Assembly: GCA_047602305.1 (NCBI GenBank)
Contig: JASGHO010000001.1
Location: 310,001-374,000 of the forward strand
Direction: 5' to 3'
From: Ancrocorticia sp047602305
GTDB lineage: Bacteria > Actinomycetota > Actinomycetes > Actinomycetales > Actinomycetaceae
DNA length: 64,000 bases
Shown here: positions 1 through 8,240 of the stretch, piece after piece
Numbering within the stretch: the stretch's first letter is position 1
Layout: every line of letters starts with the position of its first letter
Program-made: the position numbers and the translations under genes
The notes under the pieces: generated by a model
What the model saw: the letters and a program-made list of their open reading frames with translations, nothing else
Databases searched by the model: none
What the model was told of the DNA's origin: nothing

Positions 1-339
1 TCCGACAATGCTCCGGCGGTTGCAGCGTTCTTCTCACGCCTGTCAAAGTTTGGCGTGGTGCTTATGGACGTCGACCTGGGCGAGGATACCGGCTTTGAGG
101 CGGGCGTCTCGGGTCTGGTGCGTGCGCGCCGCTACATGGGCGGGCAGGCGAGCGAAGAAGTCCCGGCTGGGCTGCTGCTCAACGCGCTGGACCCCATCGT
201 GGAGCGCATCGTTCTGGGGCAGACATCGCCGGACGAACATAACTCCGTCAAGTCCAGTGACGTCAAGCCCGCTGACATCGTGCGGCGCGGGCGCCAGCGC
301 CGGGGCGAAGCCGATGAAAGTGTCGAGGGCGGCGAATAG
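1..339 (+). CDS. C-terminal part of an unidentified protein
   Basis: An open frame enters from the left edge and ends at a TAG at 337-339, so only the last 112 residues are visible. The visible part has a regular core around MDVDLGEDTGFEAG and NALDPIVERIVLG, then a charged, low-complexity tail ending in VEGGE. It lies 81 nt upstream of hisH. HisB often precedes hisH, but the HisB C-terminus is not recognisable here. I see no family motif. It may belong to the his operon by position only. Confidence 0.6.
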   Translation, partial: SDNAPAVAAFFSRLSKFGVVLMDVDLGEDTGFEAGVSGLVRARRYMGGQASEEVPAGLLLNALDPIVERIVLGQTSPDEHNSVKSSDVKPADIVRRGRQRRGEADESVEGGE

Positions 340-420
340 TTGCGAGCTGCGCTGACCGCGTTGCCCGCTCTGCGTGCGCGTGCCGCCACCAACCATCACC
401 AATATTCTTGAGGATCCACC

Positions 421-1047
421 ATGAAGAAAATCGTCGTTTTGGCCGCTGACTCCGGCAACGTGCGCTCCGTTGTGCGTGCGGTGGAGCACGTGGGCGCCCA
501 GGTGGAGCTCACCGCCGATCCAGAGGCCGTGATGAATGCTGACGGCCTCGTTGTTCCCGGTGTGGGAGCCTTCGCCGCCGTTATGGAGAAGCTGCGCGCT
601 GTGCGTGCCGATCGGCTCATCGAGCGTCGCATCGCCGGAGGTCAGGCAGTTCTCGGTATCTGCGTGGGCCTGCAGGTGATGTTCGAGCGCAGCACCGAGC
701 ACGGGACGCACGAGGGCTTTGGAGAATGGCCGGGCTCGGTGGATCTGCTGCCGGCGCGCATCGTTCCTCACATGGGATGGTCGCCGGTGGAAGTTGCTGC
801 CGGCTCGGAGCTGTTCCGCGGCATCGAGGATGAGCGCTTCTATTTCGTGCACTCGTACGCGGTGCAGTCCGACCCTGCCGCAGCGCTGGCAGCGAGCCCG
901 AAGCCGCCGCTGGTGACATTCGCCGAGCACGGTGCGCGCTTCGTTGCCGCCGTGGAGAACGGGCCGCTGCAGGCCACCCAGTTCCATCCTGAAAAGTCCG
1001 GAGACGCCGGCGCCCAGCTGCTCAAGAACTGGCTGAACACACTTTAG
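421..1047 (+). CDS. hisH: Imidazole glycerol phosphate synthase, glutaminase subunit HisH
   Basis: HisH is the class I glutamine amidotransferase half of IGP synthase. It releases ammonia from glutamine and passes it to HisF, giving IGP and AICAR in histidine synthesis. The 208-residue protein has the family's usual length. It shows the PGVGAF oxyanion region, the nucleophile elbow GICVGLQ (Cys81) and the FHPEKS motif carrying the catalytic His189 and Glu191. The ATG follows a GAGGA Shine-Dalgarno at about 410. priA starts 10 nt downstream, which indicates co-transcription. HisF is not in the window. Confidence 0.97.
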   Translation: MKKIVVLAADSGNVRSVVRAVEHVGAQVELTADPEAVMNADGLVVPGVGAFAAVMEKLRAVRADRLIERRIAGGQAVLGICVGLQVMFERSTEHGTHEGFGEWPGSVDLLPARIVPHMGWSPVEVAAGSELFRGIEDERFYFVHSYAVQSDPAAALAASPKPPLVTFAEHGARFVAAVENGPLQATQFHPEKSGDAGAQLLKNWLNTL

Positions 1048-1057
1048 GAGCTTCCTC

Positions 1058-1792
1058 ATGACCCTTCCCCTGCAACTTCTTCCCGCCGTCGATGTGGTCA
1101 ACGGCCAGGCCGTTCGCCTGCTCCAGGGCGAGGCCGGCTCCGAGAAGAGCTACGGTGACCCCGCCGAGGCAGCCGCCAATTGGGCTGAACAAGGAGCCAC
1201 CTGGATTCACCTCGTAGACCTGGACGCCGCCTTCGGTCGCGGCTCCAATCACGAGCTGCTGGCCCGAATCGTGCGCGACGTCAACGTGCGCGTGGAGCTC
1301 ACCGGCGGTATTCGCGACGACGCCTCGCTGCGCCGTGCCCTCGACGCCGGTGCGGCCCGCGTCAACATCGGCACGGCCGCCCTGGAGAATCCGGAGTGGA
1401 CCTCGCGCGTCATCGCCGAATTCGGTGACCGCGTGGCCGTGGGCCTGGATGTTCGTGGCGATACCCTCGCCGGGCACGGCTGGACCAAGGACGGCGGCAA
1501 CCTCTGGGAGGTGCTCGACCGCCTCGAAGCCGACGGCTGCTCACGCTACGTTCTCACGGACGTAACGAAGGACGGCACCTTGGCAGGCCCGAACGTGGAA
1601 TTGTTGCGCAAGGTAGCTGGCTACGCCAAGGCACCGGTGGTGGCCTCCGGCGGTATTTCCTCACTCGACGATCTACGCCAGCTGCGCGAATTGGTGGCCG
1701 AGGGCGTCGATCAGGCGATCGTGGGCAAGGCGCTCTACGAGGGCGCGTTCACGCTCGCCGAGGCGATTGAGGTTGCGGGGGAGCAGCTCTAG
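1058..1792 (+). CDS. priA: HisA/PriA phosphoribosyl isomerase
   Basis: A (beta/alpha)8-barrel isomerase that converts ProFAR to PRFAR in histidine synthesis. In many actinomycetes the orthologue PriA also replaces TrpF in tryptophan synthesis. The 244 residues begin with LLPAVDV (catalytic Asp12). They carry the second catalytic Asp in TDVTKDGTLAGPN and the phosphate-binding loops VELTGGIRDD and VASGGISS. An AGGAG-like site precedes the ATG. The stop codon overlaps the GTG of the next gene by one base. Dual function is inferred from phylum, because no trpF is visible and residues alone do not settle it. Confidence 0.95.
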   Translation: MTLPLQLLPAVDVVNGQAVRLLQGEAGSEKSYGDPAEAAANWAEQGATWIHLVDLDAAFGRGSNHELLARIVRDVNVRVELTGGIRDDASLRRALDAGAARVNIGTAALENPEWTSRVIAEFGDRVAVGLDVRGDTLAGHGWTKDGGNLWEVLDRLEADGCSRYVLTDVTKDGTLAGPNVELLRKVAGYAKAPVVASGGISSLDDLRQLRELVAEGVDQAIVGKALYEGAFTLAEAIEVAGEQL

Positions 1793-2535
1793 TGGTCGAT
1801 TTCGAGCGCTTCTTGCGTCCGAATCCGTTTGCCGGGGACGACGGCGGAGTCCAGCCCCAGATGGCTGCCGCCCTTGCGTTGACTGATGCGGCGGAACGTC
1901 AAGAAGCGTTGGTCGCTGCTCTGACAACGGGACGGGTTTTCGTCCCGGTGCAGGCACATGCGCATCCGGGGTACGAGGGTGGTGCCGTGGCTTCGCACAC
2001 GCCCTCACCCAATCCGAACGGGGAAGCGCTCGAAGAAGCCAGTGAACTGACTGTTCCTGCCCCCGGCGGCCTACGCGCGATGCCCGTGTTCAGCTCGGCG
2101 GCAGCCCTGGCGGAGTTTGACGCGGCGGCGCGACCGCTTCCGATGCTGGGGCGAAACGCCGCGGCGCAAGCGTTGCTCCATACTGGGTTGCTGGCCCTGG
2201 ATCCTGTGGGTGAGGATTTGCCGCTTGCGGGCGACTTCTTTGGGCGCTCAGCCGTGGTGGCCATTGCTTCGGACGAGGCATGGTTTGCGCCGTGGATCGA
2301 TCCGCAGATTCCCATGCGATTGGGCAGCGCGCTCACCGGGTGCGAGGCGGCTCAGAAAGTGACGATCTCGGCGGGGCGTCAAGGAGTGGTGCGCATCGCC
2401 GTCGTCATCTCGGAATTTGTCGGAAAAGAGGGGGCGCGGGAGGCAGTGACGCGCATCGCCTGGGCACTATCCCATGATCCTTACCTCAAGTCCCACCTTG
2501 ATCTGGTGGAGATTCTCCCGGTGCGGCGAGCCTAG
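1792..2535 (+). CDS. SseB-family protein
   Basis: This 247-residue protein matches the SseB N-terminal-domain family commonly found directly after hisA in actinobacteria. It starts with GTG inside the priA stop (TAGTG overlap), so translation is probably coupled. Visible family-like segments are ALVAALTTGRVFVPVQAH near residue 45, MPVFSSAAALAEFD near residue 103 and the conserved DLPLAGDF region. No catalytic motif or signal peptide is present, so it is predicted cytosolic. Its function is unknown. Confidence 0.85.
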   Translation: MVDFERFLRPNPFAGDDGGVQPQMAAALALTDAAERQEALVAALTTGRVFVPVQAHAHPGYEGGAVASHTPSPNPNGEALEEASELTVPAPGGLRAMPVFSSAAALAEFDAAARPLPMLGRNAAAQALLHTGLLALDPVGEDLPLAGDFFGRSAVVAIASDEAWFAPWIDPQIPMRLGSALTGCEAAQKVTISAGRQGVVRIAVVISEFVGKEGAREAVTRIAWALSHDPYLKSHLDLVEILPVRRA

Positions 2536-2555
2536 TTCTTGGGGAAGGTTGCATC

Positions 2556-3029
2556 GTGGAACGGGCGAGGCCGAGTACGAGACGCACGTGGATAACGTAC
2601 TTCCTTGTCTCCGTTGTGTTTCCGGCTCTTATTGCGTTGCTGGGGGCACGGGTCCAGTGGTCTTGGCGCGCTGAGCTTCCTGATCCTGTTGCCACTCATT
2701 GGGGTGCCGACGGCGTCGCGGACGGATTTAGTTCATTGACATCGTCGATTGCGTACACAGTAGGTATTGGAGTTCTTGCCCCGCTTTTCGTGGCAGTCCT
2801 TATTGTGCCCCAAATGAGGAGATCCCAGGTTTCCCTTGCATTGATTCGTTTTCAAGGTGCAACGTGCCTGTGGCTGGGTGCGTTCATCACTCTTTTCATC
2901 ACATTGAGTATTTCCTCGCAACGAGGGCTCGCTGACGCGCGCGATGTGGGAGGAGTCGGGCTCGAATTGGTTATTGCGATGGGCTTGGGGCTGATACCGG
3001 CGATTCCGTCAGCGCGGATTATTAGGTGA
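2556..3029 (+). CDS. Short DUF1648 membrane protein
   Basis: A 157-residue membrane protein with a GTG start preceded by GGGAAGG. After a first transmembrane segment (about residues 12-30) comes the diagnostic DUF1648 stretch LPDPVATHWGADGVADGF. Three more hydrophobic segments follow at about 48-65, 82-100 and 115-135. Many DUF1648 proteins are longer, so this one may be truncated or a short variant. The role of the family is not established. It lies 20 nt after the SseB gene and may be the last gene of the his transcript. A weak hairpin at 3036-3050 follows. Confidence 0.75.
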   Translation: MERARPSTRRTWITYFLVSVVFPALIALLGARVQWSWRAELPDPVATHWGADGVADGFSSLTSSIAYTVGIGVLAPLFVAVLIVPQMRRSQVSLALIRFQGATCLWLGAFITLFITLSISSQRGLADARDVGGVGLELVIAMGLGLIPAIPSARIIR

Positions 3030-3109
3030 TATAACGACGGCGAGGCGCCGTTACGAGACGAAACACACAGGCGTAAGTAGGGTGCGTCGTCGTCGTGAAA
3101 TAGCCAGGA

Positions 3110-3203
3110 GGGGCGCCACTCTGGTAGGCTCTTACCCGACCAACCGGCACACATGCCGGGATGCAAGCGGAGAAATCCCACCTGGGCGCCCCAAGGGTGC
3201 CGG
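3110..3203 (+). promoter_or_regulatory. Putative structured infC leader with alternative pairings
   Basis: The 276 nt before infC contain no convincing gene but show clear pairing potential. A perfect hairpin (CCGGCA at 3144-3149, loop CACA, TGCCGG at 3154-3159) sits inside a long-range 8-bp stem (GGGGCGCC 3110-3117 with GGCGCCCC 3185-3192). A second TGCCGG at 3198-3203 could capture the same CCGGCA arm, giving mutually exclusive folds. In other bacteria the infC-rpmI-rplT operon is autoregulated by L20 through its leader. A similar role here is inference. Confidence 0.45.
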
Positions 3204-3305
3204 GTCCTACGGTCCAAGCGCTGCTCGCATGAGTAGCCGTGGATTCGTTTGCCCTCAGGGAGTACTCCGTGCGTGTCGCATGTCGAGGAATTTAGAGGAG
3301 CAGCC

Positions 3306-4115
3306 ATTAACAACGAACCACGAGTCAATGAGCGCATCCACGTCGATCAGGTTCGCCTTGTCGGCCCGGGTGGTGAACAGGTAGGCGTCGTCCGCGTGGA
3401 GGATGCCCTCCGCCTTGCCCAGGAGTCCGGATTGGATCTTGTCGAGGTTGCGCCGAACTCCAACCCGCCCGTCGCGAAGCTCATGGACTACGGGAAGTTC
3501 AAGTACGAGTCTGCTCAGAAGGCTCGCGAGGCCCGCCGGAACCAGTCCAACACGGTCATCAAGTCGATTCGTATCGGCCTGAAGATTGATGGCAACGACT
3601 ATCAGACGAAGAAGGGACAGGCTGAGCGCTTCCTCAATGGTGGCGACAAGGTAAAGTTCGATCTTCGTTTCAAGGGACGCGAGCAGTCCCGCCCCGAACA
3701 GGGCGTGCGTTTGCTTCGTGGACTTGCTGAGGAGCTGTCCGAGATCTCCACGATCGAGGCTGCACCGCGTGCCGAGGGCCGTAATATGTCCATGGTTCTC
3801 GCGCCGCTTCGCAAGAAGTCCGAGGCCAAGTCTGATCAGCGTCGTCGTCGTGAGGCAGAGCGTGAAGAGCGTCGTGCCCGCGAAGCTGAGCGTGCTCAGA
3901 GGGCTCGTGAGGAAGCTGCGGCAGCCAAGGCCCAGGCTCCGGCACCTGTTGCTCAGGCCGCTGCGGCTGTAGCTGCGTCGCCGGCTCCGGCACCAGTTCC
4001 TGCACAGTCCACACCTGTGGCTGCGCCTGTCAAGCCTGCCGCACCGGCTGTACCCGCTGCTCCGACACCTCGCGCAACACCCAAGCCGGGTGTGCCTCGC
4101 CCTCCCAAGGCGTGA
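3306..4115 (+). CDS. infC: Translation initiation factor IF-3 with Ala/Pro-rich C-terminal extension
   Basis: IF-3 binds the 30S subunit and checks start-codon choice. I place the start at ATT 3306-3308, five nt after GAGGAG (3295-3300), because the protein then begins INNEPRVNERIHVDQVRLVG as IF-3 does. The frame runs open upstream to an ATG at 3249, but that extension is unlike IF-3. Non-AUG infC starts are a known autoregulatory device. The N-domain, linker and C-domain (SIRIGLKIDGNDYQTK, VKFDLRFKGRE) are intact. About 90 further residues are rich in Arg/Glu, then Ala/Pro, an extension typical of actinobacteria. The protein is 269 residues long. Confidence 0.95.
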   Translation: MNNEPRVNERIHVDQVRLVGPGGEQVGVVRVEDALRLAQESGLDLVEVAPNSNPPVAKLMDYGKFKYESAQKAREARRNQSNTVIKSIRIGLKIDGNDYQTKKGQAERFLNGGDKVKFDLRFKGREQSRPEQGVRLLRGLAEELSEISTIEAAPRAEGRNMSMVLAPLRKKSEAKSDQRRRREAEREERRAREAERAQRAREEAAAAKAQAPAPVAQAAAAVAASPAPAPVPAQSTPVAAPVKPAAPAVPAAPTPRATPKPGVPRPPKA

Positions 4116-4118
4116 GGA

Positions 4119-4203
4119 TTCCCGCCTTAACGGGAAATCAAGTTGTACGGGGGCGCCAGTCCTCGTTGTGCCAGTACCGAGAATCGCCGCGCTTTGGCGC
4201 GGC
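4119..4203 (+). promoter_or_regulatory. Two hairpins between infC and rpmI
   Basis: TTCCCG (4119-4124) pairs with CGGGAA (4131-4136) directly after the infC stop. A second hairpin has a 7-bp GC stem, GCCGCGC (4186-4192) with GCGCGGC (4197-4203), and a TTTG loop. No U-run follows either, so they are more likely processing, stability or ribosomal-protein-binding structures than terminators. The functional assignment is inference. Confidence 0.45.
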
Positions 4204-4222
4204 CCGAATGAGGGGCTAATTA

Positions 4223-4417
4223 ATGCCTAAGAACAAGACGCACTCCGGTGCGAAGAAGCGCTTCCGCGTAACCGGCAGCGGAAAGATCATGCGCGAGCAG
4301 GCCAACAAGCGCCACCTGCTCGAAGGCAAGGCCACCAAGCGCACCCGCCGCCTGTCCCAGGACCTGGTTGTGGATAGCGCGAACGCCAAGGCAGTCAAGA
4401 AGCTGCTCGGTCGCTGA
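4223..4417 (+). CDS. rpmI: 50S ribosomal protein bL35
   Basis: A basic 64-residue protein starting MPKNKTHSGAKKRFRVTGSGKI and ending KKLLGR, the unmistakable bL35 pattern and full length. It lies between infC and rplT in the conserved translation operon, with rplT starting 19 nt after its stop. It is a structural component of the large ribosomal subunit. Confidence 0.98.
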   Translation: MPKNKTHSGAKKRFRVTGSGKIMREQANKRHLLEGKATKRTRRLSQDLVVDSANAKAVKKLLGR

Positions 4418-4436
4418 AGGTAGAAGGAGAACTCTT

Positions 4437-4817
4437 ATGGCACGCGTAAAGCGCGCAGTGAATGCTGCAAAGAAGCGTCGCACCACCCTCGATCGCGCCT
4501 CGGGATACCGCGGTCAGCGCTCCCGCCTTTACCGTAAGGCGAAGGAGCAGGTCACTCACTCATTCGTATACAACTACCGTGATCGCAAGGTCCGCAAGAA
4601 TGAGTTCCGCAAGCTGTGGATCCAGCGCATCAACGCTGGTTGCCGCGCTGAGGGCATGACCTACAACCGCTTCATCCAGGGCCTCAACCTGGCTGGCATC
4701 GAGGTCAACCGCAAGCAGCTCGCCGAGCTCGCCGTCAACGATCCGGCTGCCTTCAAGGCCATCGTCGAGACCGCGAAGAAGGCCCTGCCTGCAGACGTCA
4801 ACGCCCCCAAGGCCTGA
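4437..4817 (+). CDS. rplT: 50S ribosomal protein bL20
   Basis: A basic protein of 126 residues beginning MARVKRAVNAAKKRRT, with the family segments ASGYRGQRSRLYRKAKEQV and YRDRKVRKNEFRKLWI. It is essential for 50S assembly and in other bacteria represses its own operon. The ATG at 4437 follows AGAAGGAGA with good spacing. The open frame continues upstream into rpmI, but that extension has no L20 character. A strong terminator at 4870 follows, so this is the last gene of the operon. Confidence 0.98.
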   Translation: MARVKRAVNAAKKRRTTLDRASGYRGQRSRLYRKAKEQVTHSFVYNYRDRKVRKNEFRKLWIQRINAGCRAEGMTYNRFIQGLNLAGIEVNRKQLAELAVNDPAAFKAIVETAKKALPADVNAPKA

Positions 4818-4869
4818 CATATCTTCGCAGATGTGACGCGTGATTAACGTGGCGCGCACGTCTTGCTTC

Positions 4870-4913
4870 ACTCAACCCCGAGTTCGTCATTCGTGACGGG
4901 CCCGGGGTTGAGT
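4870..4913. terminator. Bidirectional terminator between rplT and the DUF222 gene
   Basis: An 11-bp perfect stem pairs ACTCAACCCCG (4870-4880) with CGGGGTTGAGT (4903-4913). The interior can form an extra CGTCA/TGACG helix. It sits between two converging genes and overlaps the stop of the minus-strand gene by a few bases, so it can serve both. Confidence 0.85.
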
Positions 4914-6819
4914 CATCTATGCCTCCGAACTCCGAGTCTTGTGCCATCCGGTTTGGTGAACACGAAACCACCTGCGTGGTGGTGAATGGTCATGCTGTTC
5001 TGGTGAACTGCTTGGTGATGCCTCCAGCAGAGAAGCACGGCGTTGTCCACCGTAGTGGTGCCACCTTCTTCCCATTCTTGAGCGTGGTGGATCTCGCTGA
5101 CCTCGATACCACGGTCACAGCCGGGGTAGCGGCAAGTGCGGTCACGGGCAAGGACAGCTTTGGCTTGAGTTGCGGAGAACAGCCGTTGAGCACGTGAGGC
5201 ATCCAGTGGCTCGCCGTATGCGCTCAGGACCACCCGACTAATTCTCGAATCACATAGCATCGCGGCCAATTGGCTTGGGGCTAGCGGGGTACCGTCCTCA
5301 AGCGTTGCGGGTGCAAGGCCTTCGAGCATCGACGCATCGATTCCAGCGCGAATCTGCGCAAGAATGTGACCCAGTTGGGTGGTGACCTCGTCGCGGCCTT
5401 CCAGACACTTCCCACGGCGCCCGAGCCCCGCCCCGGTGGTGAAACACTTTGGGATGGCCTCGTCGGGCGGCTCTCCAGGTCCTTGACGAGAAGGCAGAGT
5501 CCTCCCTTGGGCGGCCTGGCCTGTTCTTTTCAATCCACTAATTTCACGACTTCCGAAGGGCGAATCGAAAAGTGCCCTGTCATCGGACCGGTCACTGCTT
5601 GGCGACAAATCTGCTCCAGCTATCGGAGAGCCGTCGCCCCGCCAGCTTGGCAGAGGCTCTTGCCCGTTTCCATCTCGGCTTCTGTTCCTGTCTTCGTCCG
5701 GAAGCCTTCTATCCTTGCCGGTGGGCGTGCTTCGTCCATCGCCGCTCACCTCGTCCAGGGCTCTACACCCTGACTCGATGGCTTTCTCGGTTTGTACCAG
5801 TGTGGCGAGAGGAACGTGGACCAAAATATGGGTGCGGGGGTTGTGCCGCCCGATACCAGAGTGTTGTTTGCTGCTAGTGTCATTGCCACTCTCGGAAATC
5901 CCCGAGAGCCCATCAGTATTCACCTGCGAATCAGAGGCGTGGTGGCTATCCGAGCCATCGACACCTTCACCCGCCGTACTCACCGCACGCGGATCTTCAC
6001 CGTGAAGAATCGCTACCAAAGCATCTGCGTTCCGTTCGGCAAACTCTCGCCGATCGCCCACCGGTGGTACCCCAACCAGTGCGCGAAGTGTCTTGTCCAA
6101 GTGGATGCCATTGATGGCATTGAGCCACCCGTGCAATCTGTACCCACCCTCTGCGGGAAAGACGGAGAACTTCTCCTTGCGCGCCTCCTCCCGGGCCTTC
6201 ATTTCCGCTCGCAATGGCGCATACTTCACTACCCATGCCTGAATGGCTTTCACGAATTGTTCGTAGGTTCCCTGCAACGCACATTCCAGCAACCTCGCTT
6301 CCTCGACGCGTGCCTGTTCAACGAGTTCTGCCGGGATCCGTTTATTCAACACGTCAATGTGAGCGGGCGTGATTCGGCCATGGCGCAGTTCGTGGCCGAA
6401 CAACGGGTAGTTGTCACGGATTGCCCGCGCCTGATGGATCTCATCACGCGCCTTCTGCCGAGGTTGCCCACCTGCAGATTGCAGCAGCCCAGTCAGGTCT
6501 GGCTGGTCACCGGGTAATGGCTTTGGCTTCTCGGGCTTTTGCCCGGCGATGGGCTCCGGCGGCGACACCGCCCGGTCCACGTGCGCCGCAAGTCCGAGCC
6601 GTAGCCCGTTAATCGCGTTGTTCAGGAGACCGAGCTTGGTAATCAGCTCGACCGCGACCTCAACCGGCACCTCCTCAACATTCATTGCCCCGCACCACTC
6701 GGTGAAACGTTCCATAAAGGCGGCCCCGCGTTCACACTCGGGCCACCAACAGCCGCAAGTGGCGCGGGAGGTGAGGCAAGGTCGCCGTCGTCGAACAAAG
6801 ACAACGCACCGGACGTCAT
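4913..6819 (-). CDS. DUF222/HNH endonuclease (13E12-type), N-terminus in a different frame
   Basis: The main frame (4913 to about 6740) encodes a DUF222 domain and a C-terminal HNH nuclease motif, CRYPGCDRGIEVSEIHH with LLCWRHHQAVH: zinc cysteines, catalytic His-His and closing His. Between them lies a long Ser/Asp/Gly-rich linker. The main frame has no good start. An ATG at 6819 in another frame has a perfect GGAGGT site 7 nt upstream and encodes MTSGALSLFDDGDLASP before running into the main frame. One extra base in the CGGGCC run near 6739-6744 would join them into a product of about 635 residues. This is a recent frameshift or a sequence error. An SOS box lies 29 nt upstream of that ATG. 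Confidence 0.82.
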
Positions 6820-6847
6820 CGCACTCACCTCCCATCTCACCGAAATA

Positions 6848-6863
6848 TCGAACCACTGTTCGA
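6848..6863. promoter_or_regulatory. LexA (SOS) box
   Basis: TCGAAC at 6848-6853, four bases (CACT), then GTTCGA at 6858-6863. This is a perfect match to the actinobacterial LexA consensus TCGAAC-N4-GTTCGA. It lies 29 nt upstream of the well-supported ATG (6819) of the minus-strand DUF222/HNH gene. DUF222 (13E12) genes are known LexA targets in mycobacteria, so DNA-damage control of this gene is a strong inference. Confidence 0.9.
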
Positions 6864-7197
6864 ATAATCCAATCCTAGAACCCACCTCCGACACATTTTC
6901 GAATTATTTTTCGATCATCGCGACCAACTTCCAAACCAGGAATAAACCCGCTGGTCAGGGCCTCGAAATTCCCAAAAACTTCTTTCGGGTAAATTTTCGA
7001 ATCGTCAATGCTCCCCGAAAAAATAGGTGATGATACCCGTTTCCGAGAAAATGTCCAGCACCTTCCGGGCTATTTCCGAGGCGTACAGGGCGGATTTCCG
7101 GGCACCCGAAACAAGCCCGGGGACCCACGCAACCCCGCATTTCGCGACGCGTCGCCACGTATCGTCAAAGATATCCGAACCATCGAGGAGGCCGGAC
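6864..7197. other. Intergenic region between the SOS-boxed nuclease and the export operon
   Basis: About 330 nt with no gene I can support. The part next to the SOS box is AT-rich, with repeated TTCGAA or TTTTCGA motifs (near 6897, 6907 and 6991). The part nearer the lipoprotein gene holds several TTTCCGAG/TTTCCGGG repeats (near 7040, 7073 and 7095). An open frame runs in from 7027 but lacks coding character before 7198. It presumably holds the promoters of both neighbours, but I cannot place them. Confidence 0.4.
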
Positions 7198-8226
7198 ATG
7201 AATACTTGGAGAGCGACACGCTGCCTGGCCGTCGCAGCGCTCGCGGTGTCACTTTCGTCCTGTTCTTCGAACGACGACGACGGCGCCGCGCCCGGAACCA
7301 CTGACCCCACTACCACCAGCAACCTCTCCGGCCTTGACCTCACTGCCCACGTGGACCCGGTGACCGCCTCCGTCTCTTTGCCGTCAGACAGGTTGTTGAT
7401 GACGTTCGCCGAGGAAAAAGTCCTGATGAGCGCGGCGAGTGTCGCGGAAGTTCAATGTATCCGCGCTCAGGGCGTCCCGTGGGACTTCTCAAGTGGTGAT
7501 GGGAACGAGGATCCGCTTCTCAACGTCTGGGACCGATACGGGCCATGGACCACTGATATTGCCCAGCGTTTTGCCTTCGTCCAACCGCAGAGTGATGACT
7601 CCCTTATTCGTAACGGCATCATCATTCCGGCGACCCCACCGCCCGAGCCGGACCCACCCACGATCGACAACCTCACGCAGGAACAGCTCGCAGCGTCAAA
7701 GGAGTGTGAAAAGGACCCGCAGGTTGTCGAGTTCAGTGAGGCCTGGATGCGCGCTGCGACGCCCTGGCAAACCGAGATTGCTGACGGCCTCGTCCAGGCC
7801 GAAACCGATCCCCGCGCTCTTCAACTCTTCGAGGAACTTGGGGCGTGTTACGCGGACAACGGCATGGACATGGATCCCGAGCGGCCCGGGTTACCCGTTG
7901 GTGCGCAGCAGTACGCGGTGACCCGGGAAGTGGAGGTAACGGACAACTGCGTGAGGGACGGTCCCAAAGGTGGTGAGGGCACGTGCGGAACCCGCGCGGA
8001 ACCAACAGGAGAGTCGCCCATCAACGAGGAGCAGATCGCGCTCGCCCTCAAAACCGTCCAGTGTAAGGATTCCATCAACTTCACCCGGCGCATCGCCGAT
8101 CTCATCGCCGAGAAAGAAGCGCCCGCCGTCGAAAAGTACGCGCAGGAAATCGTCGCTGAGCGCCAGCAGGTCGACGACATCCTCACCACGGCACGCGAGT
8201 ACATCGCCACCCACCGGCAGAAATAA
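7198..8226 (+). CDS. Secreted lipoprotein at the head of an ABC export operon
   Basis: A 342-residue lipoprotein. ATG 7198 is chosen because GAGGAG (7185-7190) lies 7 nt upstream and the product then starts with a lipoprotein signal (RCLAVAALAVSLSSC, lipobox LSSC, Cys22). An acidic low-complexity stretch follows. The mature part has six further cysteines (in VQCIRAQ, KECEKD, GACYAD, DNCVRD, GTCGTR and VQCKDS) and a charged helical C-terminus. I do not recognise the family. It precedes a mini-lipoprotein, a membrane-fusion protein, an ATPase and a permease, so an accessory or sensing role in that exporter is likely. Confidence 0.75.
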   Translation: MNTWRATRCLAVAALAVSLSSCSSNDDDGAAPGTTDPTTTSNLSGLDLTAHVDPVTASVSLPSDRLLMTFAEEKVLMSAASVAEVQCIRAQGVPWDFSSGDGNEDPLLNVWDRYGPWTTDIAQRFAFVQPQSDDSLIRNGIIIPATPPPEPDPPTIDNLTQEQLAASKECEKDPQVVEFSEAWMRAATPWQTEIADGLVQAETDPRALQLFEELGACYADNGMDMDPERPGLPVGAQQYAVTREVEVTDNCVRDGPKGGEGTCGTRAEPTGESPINEEQIALALKTVQCKDSINFTRRIADLIAEKEAPAVEKYAQEIVAERQQVDDILTTAREYIATHRQK

Positions 8227-8240
8227 GAAGGGACGGAAAC

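Noticed and set aside
43..1101. A 352-codon minus-strand frame opposite hisH
   Set aside because: It is a high-GC shadow of hisH and the upstream gene, with histidine/glycine-rich content and no homology.
3082..3384. A 100-codon frame across the infC leader
   Set aside because: It overlaps the IF-3 start in another frame, its sequence is Arg-rich without pattern, and the region is better read as structured leader RNA.
5792..6517. Plus-strand open frames within the DUF222/HNH gene, up to 241 codons
   Set aside because: They are antisense to a clear HNH nuclease gene and show no start signals.
7027..7197. Extending the 7198 lipoprotein upstream to an in-frame ATG at 7027
   Set aside because: The extension has no homology and would bury the signal peptide. 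A GAGGAG site is correctly spaced for 7198.
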